Source: Procambarus clarkii (lineage: Eukaryota; Arthropoda; Malacostraca; Decapoda; Cambaridae). Taken from it: 64,000 nt of DNA. A program made the position numbers and the translations under genes. The stretch lies in NCBI RefSeq assembly GCF_040958095.1, contig NC_091158.1, positions 32,753,303 to 32,817,302 of the forward strand. The letters run 5' to 3'. The notes under the pieces were generated by a model, which saw only the letters and a program-made list of their open reading frames with translations, ran no database searches and had not been told where the DNA came from. Shown one piece after another: positions 23,883 through 40,412 of this stretch (its first letter is position 1; every line of letters starts with the position of its first letter).

Positions 23883-24264
23883 TGCAGTAATAACCTAGCC
23901 AAAAAGGCGCTCCTCAATACCTTGCACAATCTGCAGCACAAACAGGCGAGAAAGTACTCCACGCGACTGGTCAGGTATGAGGTCCCCACGTCCCTGCGTC
24001 ACAGCTGGTGAGGTCACTAGTGGTGAGGTCTCTCTGGCTCCACAATTTCACAATACCACGATGCACTCAACACTTATTTTCAGTGGTGCTGTTTCTACTG
24101 TTTTTCTTCACTTTCTTGTGGTTTGAGTGAGCTTAGTAGTTATTCAATCACTCATATACACTCATATACGCATATACACTGATTATTCTCCCCAATTCAC
24201 TAGCTACGCAAGAGCTTCCCAGACCCTTCTGACCTCCGCGGCTGTCTGACCTCAACTGACTGAC

Positions 24265-24279
24265 TGTGTGTGTGTGTGT

Positions 24280-24346
<67 letters not shown>

Positions 24347-24358
24347 TGTGTGTGTGTA

Positions 24359-24401
<43 letters not shown>
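24265..24401. repeat. (TG)n microsatellite, right flank of LINE
   Basis: About 65 TG repeats with occasional TA or GG interruptions at the 5' end of the minus-strand LINE. Confidence 0.97.
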
Positions 24402-24405
<4 letters not shown>

Positions 24406-24717
24406 CAGTGCCTTCGTGTTCCGGTTGTGATTTCCTGTCTGACTTGGCTTGTAGTATTGCTTGTGTGGCCCTTCAGGCTGCCTTGTTCCTAGTTTTGTAT
24501 TTATTTTGTACCATGTCATTCTGTGTCTTTTTCATGTTTCCTGTTGTATGTTTCATTGTTTTCCTGTTTGTTTATTTTCTTTTTTGTTCTCATGTGTTTG
24601 TGCTCTATGGATCACTGCTTGTGCTGTTTTGGCTAGCTGTTTTTATGTGTATTTAATGTATTTTCCTATGTATTTTTTATTGTTCTTTGGTTCCCCTTTG
24701 TGTTATGTTGCTTAGTG
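24402..24717. other. T/G-rich sequence, no gene
   Basis: T- and G-rich DNA similar in composition to 19140-19276 on the other side of the LINE. It is probably the continuation of the pre-insertion locus. Confidence 0.5.
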
Positions 24718-24997
24718 TTACTTGTTTGTTTGTTTGTTTGTTTGAGATATATACAAGAGTTGTTACATTCTCGTACAGCCACTAGTACGCGTAGCGTTTC
24801 GGGCAGGTCCCTGGAATACGATCCCCGCCGCGAAGAATCGTTTTTTCATCCAAGTACACATTTTACTGTTGCGTTAAACAGAGGCTACAGTTAAGGAATT
24901 GCGCCCAGTAAATCCTCCCCGGCCAGGATACGAACCCATGACATAGCGCTCGCGGAACGCTAGGCGAGTGTCTTACCACTACACCACGGACTCTGTA
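24718..24997 (-). mobile_element. tRNA-derived SINE with (CAAA)n tail
   Basis: On the minus strand the head reads TGGTGTAGTGGTAAGACACT (A-box region of a Gly/Glu/Asp-type tRNA) and has the B box GGGTTCGTATCC. The body runs to a short (CAAA)n tail at 24720-24743. The structure is typical of a Pol III SINE. Confidence 0.8.
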
Positions 24998-25189
24998 AGT
25001 CTCTTATTACTGTAAGTCGTAAGACACTTATTATGTGTTGCTATCATTCTGTGTTCCTTGTTATTCTGTGCTTTACTGTTTTATATGGTTGCATGTACGT
25101 TGTTTTACTTTGTTTTAAGAAAAAAAATAACAACCCAATAATCTCTTTTTCTCTCCCCTCTATCTCTCTTCCCCACCAGTCCTAATCAT

Positions 25190-25805
25190 CACCTATACCA
25201 TGCAATAACCACATAGAACAACATCCTGCAACAATTAAATTAATTGATATAACTGCTCTTCAGCTATATCTTGCTCTTGTTATCCCCCATTTAGATTGTG
25301 CAGTTCAGTTTTGGTCACCATACTATAGAATGCATATAAATTCACTTGATCTCTAGTACGCGTCCAGCATAGGATGACGAAGTTAATGCCGAAAATTAGA
25401 AACCAGTCATATGAAGAAAGATTGACAAAGCTTAAATTACATTCTCCGGAAAGGCGACAAATTAGGGGTGACATGATAGAGGTGTATAAGTGGATGAATG
25501 TACATAACAAAGTTGATATTAATAATATGGTATTAAAAGTATCAAGACAAGACAGAACATGAAAAAATGGGTATAAATTGGATAGGTTTATGTTTAGGAA
25601 AGATTTGGGTAAATACTGGTTCGGTAACAAGGTCGTTGATTTGTAGAACCAATTACCGCATAATATAATAGTAGTAGGATCCCTTGATTGTTTCAAGCGT
25701 AGGTTAGACATATATATGAATGGGATTAGGTGGATATAAATAGGAGCTGCCTCATATGGGTCAATAGGCCTTCTGCAGTTACCTTCATTCTTATGTTCTT
25801 AAAAC
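25190..25805 (+). pseudogene. LINE 3' end, degenerate
   Basis: The plus strand encodes CAVQFWSPYYRMHINSLDL, then MTKLMPKIRNQSYEERLTKL, RRQIRGDMIEVYKWMNVHNK, and after a stop KNGYKLDRFMFRKDLGKYWF and FKRRLDIYMNGIRW. This is the post-RT region of a CR1-like LINE, ending in a 3' UTR with TATGGGTCAATAGGCCTTCT and CTTATGTTCTTAAAA. It is sister to the 18.4-kb fragment. It carries several stops. Confidence 0.82.
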
Positions 25806-27150
25806 TGTGCATTTCCAGGTCCTCTGGGTCTGGGAAAGTGATATTAACCTTCCACAAAATGACAGAAGATCCAGACAGGAGTATGACAGAACTAAAATGG
25901 CAATAATTACTATAAACAAAAGCTCAGCTTCTGCCCCCTATAAGAATAGATACCGACTTCAAATCATGGGAAACGTCGAGCATGGAAGGATAGCATGGGT
26001 GAACTAAGGTCCACACGGGGGCACAAAAACAGAAATAATTAAACTATTGGACGTGGCAACAAGAAATCCTTTAAGCAAACTTGTCAGGAGACCCTAGGAA
26101 TGAAAGATAATAGCGAAATAGCTAGACTTTATTAGAAATTCACTCTGAACGGGTCAGAAATAAGGAAAATCGATTTCGAAGCCCCATGGGTATTAATGAT
26201 CACAGTGTACTGTATTGACGTGTGATTGTCTGGTACAAATAGAGATAACTTACTCATTGAAGGGACCTGAAAACAAAGGAGCAGAATACAGAAGGGGAAA
26301 TTTTGAGATGCAACAATTCATAATAAAATGGGTAACAGACCACAGAGAAAAAGAAGCTTCACCAAACATGATGGACTGCATCACCCAAAAGTGTCAGGAG
26401 GCAATAGATTAGTTCGTCTCGTCCCAATGGGAAAAATATATGGTAAGGAGGAGCCCATGGTTTCATCAGGGATGCAAGGAGGCAACTCAACTAAGTACAA
26501 GGGCCTGAAGAATCTTTAAGAAAAACAGAACCCCACAGAGCAGAGGGCCAGGAAGGAGTGCTTCGGTGTCAGAAGGAAAGCAGGCACCCAATCAAATCTA
26601 AAATAGGGTAGGACATGCACACTGAGAATGACAAGAAGGTGTGTGAGGAACTCAAAGATATTTCAGATATTCACAATAGAGCAGTGAGAAGTTATTATTA
26701 GAGGGAGGGAGGGGGGACGTTAAGAAGCAATGGAGGAATTTGAGATTAATGGTAGAGAACTAAAGAACCATTTCTGGAATTGGACATGGCAAAGGTTGTT
26801 AGTAGAGACATAACCACCCTTCTAAAAGAGGGAGTGGAAGTACTCCCTCTCAACATAGAGAGTTGGCACTCTCTATGGAATATAACAGGTCACTCGTAAC
26901 AAGAGAACTACAAAAAAGTTGGAAGACAGTTAATGTGGAAGGTAGACAGACAAGAGACACTGAACTACAGGTCAATGTTCATAATTTTTATATCATGCAA
27001 GATTATGGAGAAGATTATTAGTTAAAAATCAATGGAATATCTGAAGAAAAGAACCTTAGTAACATATCACCAGCGTGGGTTCAGGGACGGTAAATCTTGA
27101 CCTCACAGGTTTAATAAAAGTACATAACCTGGTGAAAAAATTACACAAGA
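25806..27150 (+). pseudogene. Ancient LINE ORF2 relic
   Basis: Scattered frames match the ORF2 at 19.4 kb in order: PQNDRRSRQEYDRTKMA (endonuclease NPPPNSRRSRQEYE), IMGNVEHGRIAW (MGDLNHGEIDW), VTDHREKEASPNMMDCITQK (linker), and around 26960-27100 YRSMFIIFISCKIMEKIIS and TYHQRGFRDG (RT YRPVSLTSIPCKILERII and KHQHGFWTGK). Heavy decay shows an old insertion of the same broad lineage. Confidence 0.7.
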
Positions 27151-27489
27151 AAAAAAAGAATGGACAGGCAGCACATTTTTTAACTATCTAAAATCAATTA
27201 ACACTTGTGAGTGTCAAATCACACACCCCATCTCCCCAACATGCCCCAGGCTACGTCACTGCTAAAACGATACAGAAGAATAGACGAAAAAAAACACATT
27301 AGAGGACCGCTTGTGTGTTTCATATCCAATAACCCTCCTCCCCCTGACACGAGTGACCTATGTCGTCTGGCGACATTCAGACAACTTTCAAACAGCCGAA
27401 CCGGGAAATGGGTCCCGTGTAGACTCACGTTTGATAGAAACCCGATTTTTTTAAATCCCGCACGTTTGCTGTCTCCTTTTCTCATACTA

Positions 27490-27670
27490 ACATAATGCTG
27501 GCCTACACTGCTGTCGAGTTAACCTCATGCTGCTCCACACTCTTGCAGTGTTAACATCACGCCACATCACAGGGCTTTAGTTAACATCATGCTGTACCAC
27601 TCTTCTGTAATTAAACATCACTAGACCACACTGCTGTAAATTTAACGTCACACCAGACTGCTGTTTCTGT
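27490..27670. repeat. Degenerate 40-bp tandem repeat
   Basis: Four to five imperfect copies of a unit around GTTAACATCATGCTG plus CCACACTGCTGT. Confidence 0.6.
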
Positions 27671-27865
27671 TTATGCAATTCGGTATTTGCAGATCCAGGT
27701 TGCTATATTATCTCACTGGACACAAAAGCCATCATATACTTTTTAGAATACTGCCAGTACCTCATATTCCAGTTAAATTAATTTCTCTATCAAATAGTTG
27801 TTTAATATTATGTGTAAGATTTTCACGTTTTTGCTGTACGTTGACAAGGAAGAAATATATATTAC

Positions 27866-28028
27866 CATGGTTGGGTCTCCCAGGACGATCTGAGAGCCTG
27901 GAGCTGAAGCGGCTCTATTTTCCCTCACCCGCCTGGCCATTACCTCCCTGGTCCAGTAACTTATAATGCCAACATCCTCCAGCCGGTACATCAGTTGGCT
28001 GAAGCGACGGTGAAATGGTGCGCCCTTC
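27866..28028 (-). CDS. IR exon 4 of 5 in window: S2 lobe, C-terminal half
   Basis: This exon of 163 bp follows the acceptor TTCTCTAG and ends at the donor CCATG/GTAATA. Its first G completes the Arg codon split from the previous exon, giving GFRKGAPFHRRFSQLMYRLE and then DVGIISYWTREVMARR. This is the signature of the S2 ligand-binding lobe in IRs and delta-type glutamate receptors (GWGFRKGAPF, helix, then G-Y-W). The end is in phase 0 and joins the exon at 15175 across a 12.7-kb intron. It is part of the extracellular clamshell just before M4. The family call is firm; the ligand is unknown. Confidence 0.92.
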
Positions 28029-28429
28029 CTAGAGAATATATAATAACTCGTAAACATGCATTTAATCCCACCCACAAAACACATAACTTTATGTAAACGT
28101 CATCCACGACTGGGAAAAAAGGAACTTGCTAAAGTTCAGTTCACAGTTTTATTCCAAAGATTGGTCCACTAAGCAAAGTGAAATTGACAAAGGCACCGGA
28201 GGCGTCGATTCTCAGCATTAAATGTGTCTTTTGTAAGTTTTTTTTTACTAATCAGCAGCGTTCGAACCTCAGAAACATACCTAATATAGGGAGGCCGATG
28301 GCAGTTAGTCTCAATTACCGTCATAATTACGATGCTTCAAAAGTTCCTAAAACACCAGAATTTTGGTGCTGTTGTAACAAATGATGTACATTAAATGAGG
28401 GGGAGAGGTTGAGGGGAGAAGCAAGCCAC
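28029..28429. other. Intron, no other feature
   Basis: Intronic sequence between IR exons; nothing else recognised. Confidence 0.6.
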
Positions 28430-28775
28430 CGGCCTCCCAGCCATGTTGGGAGGTCGGTGGCTGAGTTTACAGCACGCTTGATATGTAGTCATGTGGACGG
28501 AAGTTCGATTCCCGGGGCTGGCAGAAACAAATGGGCAGAGTTTCTTTCACCCTGATGCCCCTGTTACCTAGCAGTAAATAGGTACCTAGGAGTTAGACAG
28601 CTACTACGGGCTGCTTCCTAGGGGTGTGTGTGTGGGTGTGGAAAAAAATATTTAATAAAAAAAATAGTTAGTAGTTAGTAACAGTTGATTGATAGACAGC
28701 TGAGATGCGGGCCGAAAGAGCAGATATCAACCCCCGCTAGCACAACTAGGTAAGCACTAGGTGAATACACAGAGG
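28430..28775 (+). mobile_element. tRNA-derived SINE, older copy
   Basis: The B-box-like AGTTCGATTCCC near 28500 is followed by ATGGGCAGAGTTTCTTTCAC and TTACCTAGCAGTAAATAGGT, the same body as the SINE at 15.7 kb. The 3' half diverges and carries an A/T-rich insertion. It lies in an IR intron. Confidence 0.8.
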
Positions 28776-29000
28776 GTAGTGTGTTTGAGGAAGGTGGTCT
28801 AGATCCTCAACAAGTGATTACTAGGTCTTAAAAGGGCATAAACAGCATAGTTATGTGGTGAAATATCAGATGATGAGGCAGGGATCAGAAGGTTGTTATG
28901 TGCATGTTGGTCTGGAATGTGCTTAGGCTTATGAAGCGTTTTCTTTACACTAAGCTTAGGCCTAAATCTTTTCAGTGAATATTGTTGTTTGCATCTTCAC

Positions 29001-29170
29001 CTGAATCCCCATCCTGAGACGACGAAGATGGGGATCTCTTCTTTGCCGATGTAGAAGGGAGTGTTACCGAAAGTGTCGGTGTAACTAGAGGCAATGATGA
29101 CTTTTGCATAGTTCTTGAAGCTGATGAAGGAGTAACCCCCAGCCACCACCTTCTTGAAGGCTTCTTTAAC
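29001..29170 (-). CDS. IR exon 3 of 5 in window: S2 lobe
   Basis: This 170-bp exon, acceptor AGTTATTACAG and donor GGATTCAG/GTGAAG, encodes VKEAFKKVVAGGYSFISFKN, then YAKVIIASSYTDTFGNTPFY and IGKEEIPIFVVSGWGF. It starts in phase 0 and ends with two bases of the next Arg codon. The content is the middle of the S2 lobe of an ionotropic receptor. The frame that begins with ATG here is a different, spurious one; the splice-defined frame is the real one because it joins both neighbours in phase. Confidence 0.92.
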
Positions 29171-29540
29171 CTGTAATAACTGATATCCAGAGATTTACTC
29201 GTTGTTTGTTCAGAAAAAATCATATACGTTATTATATTATATTTAAAGTGATCTTTCCCATTTACTAGTATTCACTCAGAAAATACAAATTTATAAATAA
29301 TCATATTTATAGATCACAAGTTATTCTAGTGAGATTTAATACTGATGAGACAGAAAAAAATAATATTAAGACTGAGAACCTAATTATACACGTAATGAGA
29401 AAAGAACTGTATTAACTAAATTAATAAAAGTAATTAAATACAATTTTTAAAAGTTAACTTTGATCATCAGCAACAGGCTCTTATTACTTTACATAGAACC
29501 TCAACCATTAGCAACACAGTGCATGACTATACGCACTAAC

Positions 29541-29777
29541 CTCCATTTCCTTGTATATTTTTTTGATCAATGGATCGGTATGCTTAGAGAAATATTCCAA
29601 GGGAACCCCCGACATGAACCAGTCCTCGCTCCCCCACTTCCAGTTGGGTCTCTCCACCATGTCCCTAAAACCCTCGATGGTCTTAGACCTTCCTTGGATG
29701 GTTAGGTGAGCGACCAAGGACGAGGTGTAACCCGTATTGATGACCACACACAACACCAGCCACCAGCCGACCAACAC
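29541..29777 (-). CDS. IR exon 2 of 5 in window: M3 and start of S2
   Basis: This 237-bp exon (79 codons, phase 0 at both ends), acceptor GTGTGAGCAG and donor ATGGAG/GTTAGT, encodes VLVGWWLVLCVVINTGYTSS and LVAHLTIQGRSKTIEGFRDM, then the start of S2 (WGSEDWFMSGVPLEYFSKHT). The M3 helix ends in GYTSSLVAHL where classical glutamate receptors have SYTANLAAF. This divergence is typical of arthropod IRs and predicts altered gating and ligand. It continues directly from the pore exon (VSGQ/VLVGW). Confidence 0.94.
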
Positions 29778-29943
29778 CTGCTCACACACACCACAAGTCA
29801 CATTAAATGGATCATATCAACGTTACGTAATGCAATGAAGCAATATGTTTCTATCAGCGATTTGGTAATACAGAATTATTATTATTATTATTATTGGAAA
29901 GCACGAAACGAAAGTGTCATTAGCTTCCAATGTGGACGCACAC

Positions 29944-30128
29944 CTGTCCAGAGACATTGACGGGTGGTTCTGAAGGAGGGTCGTTTAGGAGCGCGCCCCA
30001 GCTGTAGAGGAGGGCAGTAGAAAGCTCGACCCGACGCCCTCCTGCCATCTTCTGCCACGCCCCCTGCAGCAGCCACAGGGTCATGCCCCACGCCACCACG
30101 CTTACCAGCAGCATCACCCACAACTTTC
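29944..30128 (-). CDS. IR exon 1 of 5 in window: M1 and pore loop
   Basis: This 185-bp exon, acceptor CTTACGTACAG and donor GGACAG/GTGTGC, begins with two bases of a split codon. It then encodes KLWVMLLVSVVAWGMTLWLL (M1), a linker and LSTALLYSWGALLNDPPSEP (pore helix and loop) ending VNVSGQ. SWGALL followed by Pro-rich sequence is characteristic of IR and delta-type pores. It needs an upstream exon ending in phase 1 that carries the S1 lobe. I could not find that exon in the window, so the gene is 5' incomplete here. Confidence 0.93.
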
Positions 30129-30249
30129 CTGTACGTAAGACACGGTATATATTATTCGCTCCTTGGGATTATTTATATTTTAAATTATTAACCCATCGGA
30201 TTTCAACCTTCTCTTATTCCTATAAATGTTCCAATTGTAATTCTGGGTG

Positions 30250-30790
30250 TATCGGAGTTTAAATAATTAACTAGAAATAGGTACATGCGAACTATCTTTC
30301 CCAGAAAGTTGGTCAGAGAAGACTGACTGACCATATACAAGCTGGTGCCCCAGAAACCATATGCAAAGTGAACATAACACAACGCTCACTAGGAACATGC
30401 TAGTGTTTTTATATACCTTATAAATACATGCCTCACCTGTGACAGGAAAAAACATGTTTTTTTCGAAAAACAGCGCCATCAGTTGGACGTTAGAGCAACA
30501 CATGCTGTAATCTCCGAAAGTTCTTCACCGATTGCTTTCAAATTTTGACACAACGTTCCATTCGAATACAGGCGTGTTTTTATATACCTACTATATAGAA
30601 GTCACACCTGGTGACAGGTACAAACGGGCTTCTTTTTAAAAACAGCGCCATCTGTTGCACGTAAGAGCACCACAAGCTCTACTAAATATGTTATGATTCC
30701 ATTTCAATGTTTCCGATTGTATTGATAAATTGAATTTTCATAGATTTCCATTTAGATTCAAATCTTTTTTATGTGTGGGAACCGACCTGC
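30250..30790. repeat. Dispersed repeat, two diverged 180-bp monomers (Helitron-like)
   Basis: It contains CTCCGAAAGTTCTTCACCGA, TTTGACACAACGTTCCATTC, TTTTTATATACCTACTATAT and CAGCGCCATCTGTTG, and a tail ending TTGAATTTTCATAGATTT. The same order recurs twice at 32.6-33.05 kb. No coding capacity. Confidence 0.75.
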
Positions 30791-31357
30791 ATGATTTATA
30801 TTTATTTAATGTATATGAATTTGTATAGAATTTATATTACATTAATTTATATATTTCGATAGCAATTTGTATGATGCTTAGTGGACTGTATTTCTGCAAT
30901 AATCTCACAAATCGTTCCTTACACATAAGGGGGGTTTATATTCAATTTATATATATGCAGCCAATCAAAGTACAGTGTTAAACTACATATACAAGTAAAT
31001 AAATGTTGAGGCCTTATCTTATTGTATGGTAGGCTTAGTCCACCAGGTATAACTAGGATGTTGACACCAAATAATCCTCGTGTGAGGCTAGCTTCCAACA
31101 CCCAAGTAACTGATGTACCAAGATTAATTCTTGCTTTCTCTTCTTGTTCCTGTCAAAGGGCACTAGCTGTAAGCCGGAATCCTAATATATGACAGCTATA
31201 TTAGATGAAACATTTATATATTATTAGATAATAACCAAGGCTTAATTACCTGTGTTTAGACGCTGTTTTTCGTGCTAACCGGTTCGCCCTATATCTTCCT
31301 AACATTAACTGGCCAGAAATGATTAGATAAACGGGTTTCGGTAAGAAACTTCCCTTG

Positions 31358-31560
31358 TTAAGATGTTGACTGCATGTTTATGATGGAAGAAACACTAATT
31401 TGATCTCCATAACACTTCGTCCAAGAGAATTGTAGGAGCTGACCTCGCTCCACAACGACTTGGTCTGACAATGGCTGACCTCCCTCACCACTCACGCTCC
31501 TGTCTTTCTTGGTCCAGATGTCAATATCTGGTAGAAGGGTCACATTTACTCTATTTTGGT
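31358..31560 (-). other. Open frame of unknown status (possible upstream exon)
   Basis: A minus-strand frame gives VTLLPDIDIWTKKDRSVSGE, then QLLQFSWTKCYGDQISVSS. It has no paralogue in the window and is not repeat-like. It could be an upstream exon of the IR gene or chance. No clear splice pair fits the required phase. Confidence 0.15.
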
Positions 31561-32582
31561 ACTGATAATTAAGTTAATTCAAATGAGATGTTTTTATGAT
31601 GTTATTAGTTCAAAGACTACTGTTTTTAAGATAATTCCCAACAGAATAGCTGGTGAATTTATAACCCTATGTGACAATGATATCTCGTTTTCTATTGATG
31701 GAAAATTCCAATACAAGGTACATTTTCTATGGGTTAACTTGTGTATAAAACAGCAGCAATATTATCTGTGTATTGTATTTAATATTAGTAAATGGTGTTG
31801 GGTTTTCCATCAGAATGACACTGCATTGGAATTGAGCTGTGTTGTTTACCATACCGTTCATTTCTTGTGTTTAATTTATTTTTTTTATTTTTTCATTGTT
31901 TTTAAATTTGTTTTTTTTTATCTTTTTTTCTTATTTTTCATTGATGAGAACACCAGATCATTTGATGGTCCAAATTTTGTAATGGGAACATCAGATCATT
32001 TGTGAATACATTGAACGAGAGAGTGGGGAATGGAGGTGAAGACGAGGGGACGGGAGTGGGGTATTATCTGAAGAACGATTGGACAGGGGAGGGGGTAATG
32101 GTGGGGAGGACGAGGGGATGGGAGTGGGGTATTATCTGAAGAACGATTGGACAGGGGAGGGGGTAATGGTGGGGAGGACGAGGGGATGGGGGAGTTGGGG
32201 TTGGTGGGGACGACGGGACTGGAAGGGTAATGAAGAATGGGGGCGATTGCAAGGGGACAGGGGAGTGGGCAATTGTGGGGAGAAAGAGGGAACAGGGGAG
32301 GGGTGAATGGTAGGAAGGACGAGGGGATGGGGAGTTGGAGATGGTGGGGAAGATGAGGGAATGGAGGAGTGGTGAGATGGTGGGGAGGACGATGAGACAG
32401 GGGGGAAATGGTGGAAGACGAATGGACGAGGGGACAGGAGAGTGAGAAATGGTTGGGAGGACAAGGGGACGGGGGAGGGGGGGGGGGAATAGTGGGAAGG
32501 ACTGTGAGAAGGGAAAGTTGCTGTGGCTCAGCAACCCAAATGCGTTACTAAGCCACAGCAACGCGTGGCCGGGTACAGCTAG
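31560..32582 (+). mobile_element. Helitron-like non-autonomous element, 3' end
   Basis: The right end shows Helitron hallmarks: CTAG at 32579-32582 followed by T, preceded by a perfect 12-bp inverted repeat GTTGCTGTGGCT (32517-32528) and AGCCACAGCAAC (32551-32562) that can form a terminal hairpin. The left boundary is not resolved. The body is AT-rich (to about 32000) followed by a G-rich minisatellite. No Rep or helicase is encoded. Confidence 0.5.
32035..32510. repeat. G-rich minisatellite
   Basis: Purine-rich units built on GGGGAGGACGAGGGGATGGG. A unit of about 72 bp containing GTATTATCTGAAGAACGATT is repeated at about 32060 and 32132. It lies within the Helitron-like element. Confidence 0.85.
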
Positions 32583-33050
32583 TCTATATAATTAAAAATG
32601 AATATGTTCGTTTGTTCAAAATTGCTAATCTCCGAAAGTTCTTCACCGATTGCTTTGAAAATTTGACACAACGTTGCATTCATATAGGAGCGTGTTTTTA
32701 TATACCTACTATATAGATGCCACCCCTGTGACAGGAAAACTCATGCTTTTTTAAAAAAACGATGCCATCTGTTGGTCGTAAGAGCAACACAACCTGTAAT
32801 CTCCGAAAGTTCTTCACCGATTGCTTTGAAATTTTGACACAACGTTCCATTCGAATACGCGCGTTTTTATATACCTACTATATAGATGTCTCACCTGTGA
32901 CAGGTAAAAACATGCCTTTTTGAAAAACAGTGTACTCTGTTGTACGTAAGAGCAACACATGTTATTCTAAATATGATACGATTCAAATTCATTGTTTCCA
33001 ATTCAATTGAAAAATTGAATTTTCATAGATTTTTATTTATTTTTAATTTG
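32583..33050 (+). mobile_element. Second Helitron-like element, 5' end TC
   Basis: Immediately after the preceding CTAG comes TCTATATAATTAAAAATGAA, resembling a Helitron 5' terminus. Two monomers of the CTCCGAAAGTTC repeat follow (about 32625 and 32803). The arrangement suggests head-to-tail Helitrons. Non-coding. Confidence 0.45.
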
Positions 33051-33069
33051 ACCTAATGATTTTGTGTAA

Positions 33070-33337
33070 CAGTGTGATGGAATTGAACCACCCCACCACC
33101 GGCACTCGGATAGTAATCTTGGGCATAGCATTTTACCAAATCACCTCATTCTTTGGGGCACACGTGAGGAACACAAATGTGAACAAGCCTGAATGGTCCC
33201 CAGGACAATATGCAACTGAAAACTCACACCCCAGAAGTGACTCGAACCCATACTCCCAGAAGCAACGCAACTGGTATGTACAAGACGCCTTAATCCACTT
33301 GACCATCACGACCGGACATAATGAGGTGATAGCCGTC
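33070..33337 (-). repeat. Inverted unit of the 260-bp tRNA-like satellite
   Basis: One full unit in opposite orientation to the array that follows, forming a long palindrome centred near 33340. Confidence 0.93.
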
Positions 33338-39775
<6,438 letters not shown>

Positions 39776-39798
39776 TGCTTCTATATTGCTTCTATATA

Positions 39799-40412
39799 GA
39801 AATCCTAGTAAACAACACAGAAATCATCGATAGATACAGCGATAGCAGGCGGCTTGACGTTTGCGAGGCACTACACATCAAGAAGTCAACACCAGCAATC
39901 AACAGCCAATTATTACACAACTATATTCTACCCACCTCAAGACTCCGTTCCAATATAGAAGCATCAAGAAATATGGACCAATAGGCTTTCTACAAACACT
40001 TCTATTCAATATCCATTGCTTCGTGTTCTGTCTTGTGTTGATGAAATTAATACCCTATTAATACTCTTGTTCTGTCTTGTGTTGATGAAATTAATACCCT
40101 ATTAATACCACATTTTGTTCTGTCTTGTGTTAATGCCACATCACCCCTTCCACCTCACTCAAATGTAGATATAAAATCGGAGATACGTAAGTTCTATTCA
40201 GTTGTGTATTTGTGAACTAAAGTCTTTGAAAATGTAATAAGTTTTACGAAACGCGCCCGTGTCGCATCAGACTAGAAATAAAAATGAATTTTGGAGAATT
40301 GATTTTTGATTTTCCTCCAACAGTGAAGCATAATGTACGAAAGATTGAGAAAATTCGCGTTAGAATTATTAATCTTACTTTTTCGGTCATATTTAATAAT
40401 ATATGTCTACAG
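39799..40412 (+). repeat. Left pseudo-LTR (pLTR) of PLE-A copy 2
   Basis: Direct repeat of 42563-43163. It begins GAAATCCTAGTAAACAACAC, covers the C-terminal codons, 3' UTR, hammerhead-like motif and the first 40 or so codons of the next unit, and ends TCATATTTAATAATATA. Such partial head-to-tail tandems (pLTRs) are a hallmark of Penelope elements. Confidence 0.88.
40221..40273 (+). ncRNA. Hammerhead-like motif, PLE-A left pLTR
   Basis: As at 42985, except that the 3' strand of stem III reads CGCAT, which costs one pair. Confidence 0.55.

Larger units (their letters stand above)
19352..24264 (-). mobile_element. CR1/L2-like LINE, two ORFs, flanked by (TG)n
   Basis: A minus-strand element with ORF1 (23882-22836), a Pro-rich inter-ORF segment and ORF2 (22496-19434). 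The 3' end is short: it has two copies of AATAGGTGAGTAC before meeting the (TG)n. The 5' end is taken to be where the second (TG)n begins, after about 380 bp of non-coding sequence upstream of ORF1. Flanking by the same dinucleotide on both sides suggests insertion into a (TG)n microsatellite that was split. It lies in the last IR intron in gene orientation. Confidence 0.8.

Noticed and set aside
28972..29223. 83-residue ORF starting with ATG over the IR exon
   Set aside because: Wrong frame; the splice-consistent frame encodes the IR S2 lobe.
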